16,063 nt of DNA, taken from positions 1 to 16,063 of the forward strand of contig PWOD01000088.1 in assembly GCA_003557545.1 (NCBI GenBank). The letters are read 5' to 3'. The notes under the pieces were generated by a model, which saw only the letters and a list, made by a program, of their open reading frames with translations, did not search any database and was not told where the DNA came from. The DNA is from a bacterium (GTDB lineage Bacteria > T1Sed10-126). A program made the translations under genes and the position numbers. This document shows, in pieces, positions 1 to 12,300 of this stretch. Each line of letters starts with the position of its first letter. Position 1 is the stretch's first letter.

Positions 1-3000
1 AAATTCCAGAATCTATCTGGAACAGCCTCCAGCAGGACAGTTTCGCCGGTCAACAGATCGACCGGTGCAGTATAGCTATCGCCGTTAATTAAAATATCTC
101 CGACTCCTTCTATATCAATTTCAACCCGATATTCCTCCTCCCAGAAAACCGGAGAAATCAGTTTGTCCGAATCAACAAACAGTTCCACAGTTGTATCGGT
201 CCCGGTAAGATCAGCAGTCCATTCTCTGAATTTCCAGCCAGCCTGCGGAATTGCTTCGATCAGATGAGTATCACCGGCTCGCAGATCAAACTGACCTGTA
301 TATACCTGACCATCAACTCTGACAGCCCCCAGACCCTGAATGTCCAGATCGATAATTCGTGTGTCCTGGACAAACTCAGCCACTATATTTCGATCAAAAT
401 TCATCTGAACAACAGTCACTGCTTGAGCTCCAAGATGATCTCCAGTCCAGCGATCAAACTGCCAGAAAACATCCGGTTCCGCCCTCAGTTCAACAGTGTC
501 ACCGCGGATCCAGGGAACTGGTGAAAGATAGGTTTCACCATTAACAAAAACCTTACCCTGTCCCTCGGTATCAATGGTCAAAAGCCGGGTGTCATGTTGC
601 AAAAATTCAGCGACAACCAGAAGATCCGATCCAACAAACAGCTGCTTAACCGGTGAAGTCCCAGAAATATCACCCTGCCAGGAGGAAAAATACCAAAATT
701 CTGCGGGGAGTGCCTCAATTGTCACTGTTTCACCAGCCAACACAACAGCCGAATCAGTCTGTTCAATGCCATCAAGCAACATAGAACCACGGCCATCTAT
801 CTGAATTTCTATAATCTGAGTATCCTGGATAAAAGTTGCTTGAACCTGTTTGTCAGCATCAATAAACAACTCGGTCACCGGGCCAGTACCAGAAAGATCC
901 CCGTCCCAGAGACTGAACCGATAATAATCATCAGCAATTGCCTGAAGCTGTATTGTTTCACCGGCGGTTAAAACTGCCGGATACTGGTAGGTATCTCCAT
1001 CGATCAGAACCTGGCCATTTCCTTCGATATCAAGCTCCAAAAGATAAGTGTCCCGGTTAAAATTAGCCACAACCTGTTTTCCACTGTCCATGAACAGTTC
1101 CTCAACCGGATAATCACTCACCAGATCAGCAGTCCAGCCGGCGAAATGGCTATAGATATCAGCCACTGCCTGCAGCGCTACAGTTTCACCACCCAGAACC
1201 GGAACAGCTGTTTGATATGTCTCACCATCCACCAGAACCTGTCCATCCCCAACAATATCTATTTCGAGAAGATAACTATCCCTGCCGAAACTGGCGACAA
1301 TCTGAAAATCTTGATCAACCAGTATTTCAAAAATCGTCCCACTACCAGAAATATCGCCGCTCCATTCTATGAAATGCCAGAACTGATCAGCCGCTGCTTC
1401 CAAAACAACAGTTTCACCTGCAAGTATTGTAACAGGCTGTTGGTAGGTTTCACCGGCAAGCCAAACCATACCTGAACCAACAACATCAACCGAAATTGTG
1501 TGGGTGTCCTGAACAAATACTGCAGTGCCAGCAAGATCACTTTCAACATAGTTTTCAATCTCTGTATCAGTCCCGCTGAAATCACCGGTCCATTCAACAA
1601 AATGCCAGTATTCCGCCGCCTCAGCCCGCAGGACTACTGTTTCACCAGCATAAAGAGTAACCGGCGCGATATAACTGTCACCATTAACAAACAGCTTTCC
1701 GAGTCCCTGTTTATCAAGGGTAAGAGTATATGTATCGCGCTGGAAATTAGCTGTTAGCGTCCAATCCCGATCAGCAAACAGAGCAAACTCTGTATCGGCC
1801 CGCTGTAGGTCACCCGACCAATCAGAGAAATGATAATACTGGTCAGCGACTGCAGTGAGAACAACTGTCTCGCCAGCCAGCAGCGTGACAGGGGACTGAT
1901 AAGTTACCCCATCGACAAGAACCGAACCCTCCCCTGCAATATCCAGATCAAGCGTATAGGTGTCCTGAGTGAAAGAAGCTGTACCGCTTATATTAGAATC
2001 AACAAACAGCTGTTGAACCTCCGAAACACCGGTCAGATCTCCAGACCAGCTATGGAAACTGTAATAATCGGCAGCCTCAGCCAGTAATGTAACTGTTTCC
2101 CCGGCCGGTAAAACAACCGGTTCTGTATAAAGCTGACCATCAACTCTAACTTCACCCTGACCAAGAATATCCAGGTCAAGCAGATAGGTGTCCTGGGTAA
2201 AATTTGCACCGACGGATTTATCACCGTTGATTAACAGTTCAACAGTCGTATCACCGGTTGAAAGATCGCCGGACCAACTGGAAAAATGCCAGTACAATTC
2301 AGGTAGCGCAGTCAATTCAACCTGCTGACCTCCATAAACAGTAACCGGCTGATCATAGACCACCCCATCGACCATAACCTCACCCTGACCGACGATATCA
2401 ACCGTCAATATAAATGTATCTCTGAAATGAACCTCAATCGCTTTACTCGAATCAATAAATAACTGCGTCGATGGCTCGTTACTGGTAAGATCCCCCCCCC
2501 AGCGATCAAACTCCCAGTTTTCATCAGGATTAGCGAGCAGACTTACCGTTTCTCCACCGGGCAACAGCATCGTATCGCTATAGGTCTGACCGCCAACAAT
2601 TAAACTACCTTCTCCAATAATTTCAGCAGTCAAACTAAACAGTTCCTGCTGGAAAATCACCTGAACAGTTTTATCAGTCCCGGCAAAGAGCTCTCTGGGT
2701 GAAGTTGATCCAGAGATATCACCAGCCCATTGATCAAAATACCAATATTGATCAGAAACGGCCTCAAGTTCAACCGTTTCACCCGCAATCAGTTCTATTG
2801 GCTGCTGATATACAACCCCATCCACCAGCAGTTCACCCTGACCAACTATTTCAACAGTTAACAGTCTGGTATCCCGCTCAAACTCAGCCGTAACTGTCCT
2901 ATCCTTTCCACCAATAAACAGCTCGACGGCAGAGTCTGAGGAATAAAACTCTCCAGACCAGCCAGCAAAATAGTAATATTCCCCGGCAACCGCTTCAAGG

Positions 3001-3332
3001 GTAACTGTTTCTCCACCACTAACCAGTTGTGGCTGGTCATAGGTATCCCCCTCAACCAGCACTTCTCCTGTACCAACTATATCCACCGTGAGCGTATAAC
3101 TATCACTAAATTCAGCGACAACATTTTTATCAGAGTCGATAAACAGTCCGACAGTTGTATCGGAGCTAACCCTGTCCCCACTCCACCCGGTAAATTTCCA
3201 GTATTCAGCCGGTTGCGCCTTCAATTCGACCATCTGACCCGGTTCTACCAGCAGCGGCTCAACATAGGTTTCACCATCAACCAGAACCACCCCTTCACCA
3301 AGGATATCCACGCTTAACATAAGTCGTTTGTT
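1..3332 (-). repeat. C-proximal array of InlB-B-like units (about 14.6 visible), Cys-free and irregular
   Basis: Fifteen GETV-type elements are seen, at 3232, 3007, 2776, 2548, 2323, 2095, 1867, 1639, 1411, 1183, 955, 727, 496, 268 and 40. Most steps are 228, but 231, 225 and 231 also occur, so single-residue indels have accumulated here and nowhere else. The array passes the eleventh unit with no GLUG block, breaking the 11+1 rule. Where other arrays have Cys it has KNVVAEF, RTVTAEF, KSVGANF, KQVVANF and similar, and I saw no cysteine codon. The array continues off the left edge. Confidence 0.92.
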
Positions 3333-6300
3333 CCAGACCGGGGAGGTTTCACCGGAGAGATAAGGATATCCATCATTTTCATCGACTGCTACCCCCTGGA
3401 CATCCCAGCCGGCGTTTAAGAAAGTCTCAATATCGGTCATCAGATCCTGGCTCAATCCGGTTCCACCATCACTCGAGGACTGTCCCGAAACATCCTGATC
3501 CCAGAAACTATCCTCAACAGTACCAAAACGATTTCTTCCAACCAGTCCTCCAACGTCTTCATCACCACTAACTACTGCGGCAGCATATGACCGCTGAATA
3601 GTTCCTTCATAATTAAGCCCGACCACACCACCGACATCCTTGATGCCGCTCACTGTCCCCCGGGCAGAAATATCTACCATTAATCCCTCATTCCGTCCGA
3701 CAATTCCTCCAACTTGCATTTCACCATCAACATCGCCAAACCCTGAAACCCGCTGGATTGATCCAAAATTATACCCAACCAACGACCCGGTCAATCCTGC
3801 TCCATTTATCTGATGTTCCCGCAGAACAAAGTTTTCGAGATGACCGGAAGCTGCAGTAAAACCAAAAAGACCCAGGTTGTTTTCGGTTGGCCTATCTATA
3901 TTCAACTCGCTAATCGTATGACCGCCACCATAAAATTGACCGGTAAACGGTTCTGATGCTGTCCCGATTGGCTGCCATCCAGCCCCACCGGCAGCCGCAG
4001 GTCCAGCCAGATTAACATATCCTTTAGTTGTCTGATCAAGACTCTCAACCAGCTTATAATGAGCATCGAGGAAATACCTGACCCGATTTAACTCTTTCCA
4101 GTTAGAAATTTCAAACGGATCCGCTTCAGTTCCCTGACCACCGGCAAAATCAGGAACAAAAACTCCTGTGGCAAACAGGTCATTATCGAAGATCACCTGT
4201 TTGGGATTCTGACTGCCAGAAAGTTCTCCTTCCCAAAGTTCAAACCGGTATGCTTCATGAACTGAAACAGCTTCAAGAGTCACCTCCTGACCTCCCTGCA
4301 CAATAACCGGTTCAATGTAGGTATCACCATCAACCAGCAGAACACCAGGACCTTCAACCGCCAGACTGAGGGTATGGGTGTCAGGCTGGAAATTCGCTAT
4401 GGCGAGACTGTTTTTGGCAACAAAAAACTCAACTTCAGCATCTTTACCACTCAATCCACCTGTCCATTCCCGGAAGTTCCAATACTGATCGGCAACTGCC
4501 TGTAATAATATCGTCTCACCGGCGACCACGGAAACCGGCGCTACATAAGTCTCTCCATCAACCAGGACCTCACCCTCACCATTAATACCTACCGTTAAAG
4601 TGTGAGTATCCCGGGCAAAAGTCACTGTACAGTTTTTATCACCATCAATAAACAGTTCGACAGCTGTATCAGCTGCTAACAGGTCACCGCTCCAGCTATC
4701 AAAATAATAGTATTGATCTGGATAAGCTATAAGCTCAACAGTTTCACCACCAATAACGTCAACCGGCTGTTGATAGGTCTCACCATCAACAAAAACCGTC
4801 CCTTCTCCAACAAAATTAATGGTTAAACTGAGGGGAACCGGTTCAAAAACTACTGTGCAATGTTTGTCCCCATCGACAAACAGTTCAGCTCCGGTATCGG
4901 CTGAACTTAGATCACCTGTCCACTCGACGAAATCCCAATATTCAGCCGCTATAGCCACCAGCTGAACTGTCTCTCCAGCAGTAAGCTGTAAGGGGGCATT
5001 ATAGACAGAACCATCGACCCACGCCTCCCCCTGGCCGACAAAGTTAACAGTTAAGATATGGGTATCACGCTGGAAGACTGCCGTACAATCGACATCTTCC
5101 TCGACAAACAGCTCGACGATAGTATCACTACCGGTTATATCTCCAAACCATTCAGCAAATTGATAAAACTGCCCTGACACTGCCTCAACAACAACCGTTT
5201 CGCCAGCAACTACTGCCGTTGGTTGCAGATAGGTTTCGCCATCGACCAGAACCACCCCGGAACCGATAAGGTCGACCGCCAGGGTATGGGTATCACGCTG
5301 AAAAACAGCTGTACAGAACTTATCACTATCAACCAGCAACTCAACTGTATTATCAGTCGATAGAATGTCGCCAAACCAACCATCAAAATTGTAATACTGT
5401 TCCGGGAAACCCTGTAGTGTAACAGTTTCTCCACCAGGTATTGTTAGCGGCTGTTGATAAGTTTCACCGTCTACCAATATATAACCGGCGCCCTGAATAT
5501 CAACTGTCAGAGTATGGGTGTCACGCCGGAAAGTTGCAGTGCAGGTTTTGTCATCATTAATAAACAGCTCGGCCATAGTATCTGCCACCTGCAGATCGCC
5601 CGACCACTCAACAAAATGATAGTACTGAGCGGACAGAGCTTCCAGACTAACCGTTTCCCCGGCATTTACCACCAGAGGTGTCTGATAGAGGATACCGTCC
5701 ACGATAATATCCCCCTGGCCAATCCTATTGATCGTTAAAATACGAGTGTCTCTCCGAAAGATTACTCCCAGCAGTTTATCATCGTCGACAAACAGCTCCA
5801 CTTGCGTATCTTCTGAATCGACAGCGCCGGACCAGCTCTCAAATCCATGATAAAGCCCAGCTATTCCTTCAAGCGTAATAGTCTCTCCGGCAGTAACCGA
5901 CAGCGTATCCTGATAGGTGTCGCCATCAACCAAAACCGTGCCTTCTCCCTCTATATATACAGTAAGTAGCCGGGTATCCTGACGGAATCCAGCAGTGCAG
6001 AATTTATCCCCGTCGACAAATAAATTAACAGTTGAATCAGATCCCACAAGATCTCCTGACCACTGATCAAAAACCCAGTATTGATCGGGCAAACCGGTCA
6101 GACTAACTGTTTCTCCCCCACCTGTTTCAACCGGTTCCTGATAGGTTTCCCCATCGATCAGTACAGTTCCCTGACCGGTTATAGCAAGTTCAATTGTGTA
6201 AAGATTCTGGGAAAAATTAGCGGTGCAGATTTTGTCGCCATCGATGAACAACTGGCTGACCTGGGCGGTATCAACAAGATCGCCGGTCCAATTTTCAAAG

Positions 6301-9300
6301 GACCAGAAATCAGCCGGCAGCGCCTCCAGTGTAATCGTTTCTCCACCTCGTACAGCAACCGGTTCTATATAGGTTTCACCAGAGAGCTTAACAACACCCT
6401 CACCAACAATTCCCAGCTCAAGAATATAAGTATCATGGAAGGTCACCGTGACTGTTTTATCAGTATCGATATAAAGTTCCTCCGTAGTATCGGCACCTGT
6501 GAGGGCTCCGCCCCATTCAACAAAATACCAGTAGTCAGCAGCCAGAGCTTGAAGCTCCAGCATCTGGCCAAAGCTTACAACCATCGGCTCCTCATAAGTG
6601 TCCCCATCAACCAATACAATCCCCTCACCTGACTGCTCCACGGTAAGCATTATAGCCTTCTGCCAGACCGGGGTTGTTTCACCGGAGAGATATGGATAAC
6701 CATCATTTTCATCGATATCGACTCGTTCAATATCCCAGCCGGCGTTAGTAAAGGTTGTATAATTGCGAATTGCCTGACCGCTTAAACCGGTTCCACCATC
6801 ACTTTCTGATTGACCTGATTTATCAATATCCCAGAAGCTGTTTTCAACAGTTCCTAAATCATCCACCCCGACCAATCCACCAATCCAGTTATTACCGGTT
6901 AGTTCGACAGCGGCAAAAGAGTTTTGGATTGACCCCTGAGAATTTTCACCCACCAGTCCTCCAGCTCCCTGATCAGCAGTTAAACTCCCAAGCGCATAAT
7001 TATTTTCCAACAGGCCGCTGTTAAAACCAACAAGACCACCGACACGGCGATCACCCTCAATCTCAAGATTCGAATAAGAACGGACAAGAGTCCCCTGGTT
7101 AATCCCTACAAGACCACCTACCCGGTTTTCACCGTTGACTGTTCCCGTCAGGTAAAGATCGGCCATTTCACCATCATTATGGCCAACAATACCTCCGGAG
7201 CGGTCACCACCAGTTATATTGACCTGCTCCAATCCAAATCCTGATAAACGTCCAGCAGCAGCAACAAATCCAAACAGAGCTGTATGTTGGTCAGCTGAAC
7301 GATCGATAAAAAGATCAGAGATTATATGGCCCTGTCCAATGATTTTTCCAGTAAACGCAGCCGTTTCCGTACCAACCGGTTCCCACCCGGCTCCACCGTT
7401 GGCCCCGGGACCAGCATGTTCGGTATAACCGTGGGTTGAAAGATCAAGATCATCGATCAGCCGATATGTTGAATCGGGATAACATCTAACTCTATGAAGC
7501 TGTGACCAGTCTTCTATATCAAACGGTGATAAATCAGTTCCCTCTCCCCCGGCAAAATCAGGGACAAAAACTGCTGTTGTGAAAAGATCCTGGTCAACAA
7601 CAACTGAGTATGGTGAAATACTGCCGGAAAAGCCATTTTTCCACTCTTCAAAACGATAGCAATAACTACCCGGACTTCCCATGATATCGATTGATTCACC
7701 ACCGAAAAACTCCAGTGGCTGGGTATAAGTTTCGCCATTAACCAGGACAGCACCATCTCCTTCAACGGCAAACTCAATAATATGGGTATCCCTCTCAAAT
7801 ACCGCAGCAATCACTTTGTTTTCATCAATAAACAGCTCAGTAATCGGAGCAGTTCCAGAAACATCGCCGGTCCAGGCAGAGAAGTGGTAATACTGATCAG
7901 CTACCCCCTCAATGGTCAAAGTTTCACCTGCTATTACTGTCATCGGTGTCTGATAGGTCTCCCCATTGACCAAAATTTCCCCTTCACCTATTGTTCCCGC
8001 AGTCAGGGTATAGGTGTCAGAAGCGAAGAAAGCCGTGCACTCTCGATCATTCCCCATGAAAAGCTCTATAGCCACAGATTCACCGGAAACATCTCCACTC
8101 CATTCATCAAAATGCCAGTAAAGATCGGCAACTGCCTCCAATATAACAGTTTCGCCGGCAGCTATTTCAAGCGGATTTTCATAAAGGTCGCCGTTAACCT
8201 GAACCGCTCCTCCGCCAACTATATTAATTTTCAATTGATAGAGTTTTCTCTGAAAAACTGCTGTGCAAATTTTGTCAGCATCAATAAACAGTTCAACTTC
8301 AGAGTCAGTATCCTGCAGATCACCGGACCAGCCGGAGAAATCCCAGTAAATGTCCGGAACAGCGGCAACAGTCACAGTCTCTCCAGCATCCAGCTCAACC
8401 GGTTGCTCATAGGTGTCTCCATCAACAAAAATAGTTCCGGGACCATCAGTAAATATTTCAAGAGTAAAGCGGTTCCGAGCAAAAATAGCTGTACAGTTAC
8501 GGTCCTCCCCGACAAATAGTTCAACTTCAGACTCAGTCCCTGAAATATCCCCGGTCCATTCAGAAAAATGATAATACTGATCAGGAAGAGCATTTAAAAT
8601 TACAGTTTCGCCGGCGGGAACATAACGTACACCATCATAAACTGTTCCATCGACAAAAACCATCCCCTGGCCCTGAATATTAACAGTCAAACTGGCTGTA
8701 TCCCTGGCAAAACTCGCAGTACACTGTTTATCATCATCAATAAACAGCTCAACTTCTGGATGCGTGCCGGATAGATCACCAGACCACTCAACAAAATGAT
8801 GATAGTCACCGGCCACCGCCTTAATAGTCATGGTTTCGCCAGCCAGAACAGCTACCGGTCCCAGGTAAGTATCTCCATCAATCAGCACCGAGCCGGTGCC
8901 GTCTGTATTAATTTCCAGCAGATGAGTCTGGCGTTGAAAAACTGCTGTACAGTTTTTATCCTGATCGACCAGTAATTCGACCATAGTTTCAGAGCCTGTC
9001 AGATCTCCCAGCCATTGTTCAAAGAAAAAGAACTCACCGGGATCGGCAGTTAAAGTTAATGTCTCTCCAGCAAATACAACCAGCGGCTGTTGATAGGTAT
9101 CACCATTAACAAAAACCTGCCCCTGACCAAGTATATCAATCGTTACTATATGAGTATCACGGAGAAAATTAGCGGTTACCTGTTTATTACTATCAATAAA
9201 AAGTTCTTCATCTGGCCCGGTGCTTACCAGGTCACCGGTCCATTCCTTGAAATGATAGTAACTATCAGGACTGGCTGAAAGGGTGACAGTTTCCCCACCA

Positions 9301-12300
9301 AATAAGATTACCGGTGTAGTATATATATCCCCCTCCACAAAGACCTGGCCTGCTCCAACCAGTTCTACTGTCAGAAGATGTGTGTCCCTGGCAAAATTTG
9401 CTGTCAGCTGTTTAGCGGAGTCAACATACAGATCAACCCGGGTATCAGGGGCTGTAAGATCTCCAGTCCAGCTATCAAAATGATAAAACTGATCCGGAAC
9501 CGCGGTCAGAACAGTAGTTTCACCGGCCGGCAGTAAAACCTCTTCTTGATAGGTCTCTCCATTAACAAGAACTACTCCATCTCCCACAGTTTCAATTTCT
9601 AACAAAAACTTATCCTGTTCAAAACTGGCTGTGCAGTACTTATTAGAATCGACAAACAGACTCTGAATAGCAGCTGTTCCTGAGAGATCACCGCTCCAGC
9701 TATCAAACAGATAGAAACTGTCAGGGATAGCCTCAAGCGAGATGGTTTCACCACCGGTTACAGCAACCGGTTCCAGGTAAGTTTCACCATCGACCAGAAC
9801 AGTGCCAGCCCCAACCGTCTGAAGATCAAGAATATATGTATCGGCAAATCTAGCAACAACTGTCCGATCTGTTTCGGAGTAAAGTTGCTCTTCCATCTGA
9901 CTGCCGGACAGCTCACCATCCCATTCCTCTAAATACCAGTATTTGTCAGGTACTGCCTCGAGCGAGATTGTTTCACCGGGAGTTAAAACCAGCGGCTCAA
10001 CATAGGTTTCACCACCAACCAGAACTGTGCCCTGCCCTTCCACTTCAACTGTCAAGAAAATCGTGTTATACCAGACAGGGTCTGTTTCTCCAGAAAGATA
10101 GGGATATCCGTCATTTAGCTCTAAATCAGTAGCCGAAATATTCCACCCAGCATCAATGAATGTTCGGATGTCCTGCATTTCTGAACTTATTAGTCCGGTC
10201 CCGCCACCGCTGTCGATTTTTCCAGAACTTTCGATATCCCAGAAACTATTCTCAATATCACCAAACAGGTCCCGACCGACCAGTCCACCAACGTTAATCT
10301 GTCCAGTAACCTGGGCTGTTGAATAAACGTTACTGACTAACCCATCATAGGCAAACCCGGCCAGCCCTCCAACAACCTCATCGCCGGTCACTTCACCCCG
10401 GGCATAAACGTCGACCAGCAAGCCATCATTATAGCCAATCAACCCACCCACCCCACGTTGACCGGAAACAGTAACTTTGGCATAAGAAGCGTATATTTCA
10501 CCCACACTCCGTCCCGCCAATCCACCCACATAATCATTTCCAGCTATTTGCCCGGTCAATTGAAGATTTGAAAGTTCCCCAAGATTGTACCCGACCGCCC
10601 CACCTGTATGATTACCTCCCGTTATTTCAACGGTTGAAAGTTCCAGATTCTGTAGCTGAGCCCCACTATCTATATGGCCAAAAAGGCCCACATACTCAGT
10701 TGTCGGTCGATTAATATAAAGATCAGCTATCTGATTATTCTGACCGTCAAACATTCCCCCAAAAGCTGCTGAGTTGTCTCCAACAGGAAGCCAGCCAGCA
10801 CCGCCCCGGGCGGTCACCCCGGCCAGTGTGTCATAACCATCACTGAACTGATCGAGATTTTCAATCAGCATATAACTTGAGTCTGGATAACAACTGACTC
10901 GGTTTAACTCCCACCAGTTTGATATCTCAAAAGGCTCCTGTTCTGTACCAACACCGTCAGAAAAATTAGCTGTGAAGAGAGCTGTTGTCAGAAGATCCCC
11001 ATAGAGCAACAACTCACTCCTGTGAGCCGTACTGCCGGGGCCATCAATCCATCGATCAAACCGATAACAATCAGTTAACGATATTGCCTCCAGCAGGACA
11101 GTCTCTCCTCCCGGGACCGGGACCTCTTCGGTATAGGTTTCACCGTCAACCAGGACTATTCCGGGCCCAACAGCTGCTACTGTAAGCTGATAAATTTTTT
11201 GTTCGAAATTAGCCGTGACAGTTTTGCTGCCGTCAACCAGCAACTGCACCACAGTATCCGCATCAACAAGATAACCGGTCCAACAGTCGAAATAACAGTG
11301 CTGATCAGATTTAGCAATAAGCTCTACTGTCTCTCCGGCGGTTACAGTGAGGGGCAGCTGATAAGTTTCACCGTCTACAAGAACTTCACCCTCACCCTCA
11401 ATTTCAACCATAAGGGTATGTGTTTTACGCTCAAAAAATGCTGTGGAATGACTGTCCTCCTCAACAAACAGCTCGACTGTTTTATTTGTGCTTACAACAT
11501 CACCGCGCCACTCTATAAACTGATAATAGTCAGCCGGCAGAGCCTCAATAGTCACTGTCTCCCCGGCAATAACGGTAACTGGCTGGCTATAGGTTTCCCC
11601 ATCAACCAGCAGATCACCATCCCCGATAAGATCAAGGGTTAAACTGTACGTATCGCGCTGGAAAATAGCAGTACATTCAAGATCACTGTCAACAAACAGT
11701 TCAACCGCAGTATCAAAATCAACAATATCCCCAGTCCACTGTTTAAACTGGGAGTATAAATCAGCAATTGCCATCAATGAAATTGTTTCTCCAGAGTTCA
11801 CAGAAACCGGTTCAACATATTCTAACGCTTCAAACCAAACAGTTCCTTCCCCTACCAGATTAACTGTTACCGTATGTGTGTCTCGCTCAAACAGAGCGCC
11901 AACATATTTGTCGCCATCAACAAACAGCTGGGTTTCCAGTTCAGATCCAGAGATATCAGCAAACCAACTGTCAAAATAATAATATTGATCCGGTTGAGCC
12001 ATAAGGTTGATAGTATCTCCAGCTTTTACCACCAGCGGTTCAACATAGGTTTCACCATCAACCAGAACAGACCCTGAGCCACTTACCTCAATCTCTAATG
12101 TATAGGTATCCTGAGTAAAGGTTGCCGTACACTGCTTGTCAGCATCAACTAACAGCCCAACCTGGGTGTCGGTGGTCGTTAAATCTCCGCTCCAGTCAGC
12201 GAATGAATAGTAGTCAGCCGCCAGACCGGACAGCAGCACCGTCTCCCCGGCATTCACAGTCACCGGTCCAGTATAACTATCTCCATCAACCAGTACCATT

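Noticed and set aside
3333-4154. GLUG blocks as separate inserted genes or domains from mobile DNA
   Set aside because: They are in frame, lack flanking direct repeats of their own, and sit at fixed 11-unit spacing with matched boundary units on both sides. They belong to the protein's own super-unit.
6081-6632. Plus-strand open frame of 183 codons
   Set aside because: Same situation: antisense to B-units, with periodic FISIDIK/FVAIDEQL strings that mirror FIDGDK on the other strand.
7514-7810. Minus-strand open frames in another phase (also 1367-1600, 2033-2224, 2858-3076, 5210-5434, 8372-8593, 13391-13576, 14159-14437)
   Set aside because: They overlap the main frame, which carries the conserved motifs. 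The alternative phase yields Leu/Trp-rich strings without pattern.
7782-8519. Plus-strand open frame of 245 codons
   Set aside because: It is antisense to three intact repeat units, and its translation repeats with the same 76-residue period (for example PIDQN, SINKN and FINKQ elements). No ribosome binding site or family match. It is a shadow of the minus-strand repeats.
11199-11642. Plus-strand open frame of 147 codons, and similar ones at 264-524, 1146-1475, 3027-3317, 5454-5738 and 14382-14744
   Set aside because: All fall antisense to well-supported repeat units and share the same shadow motifs; none has independent support.
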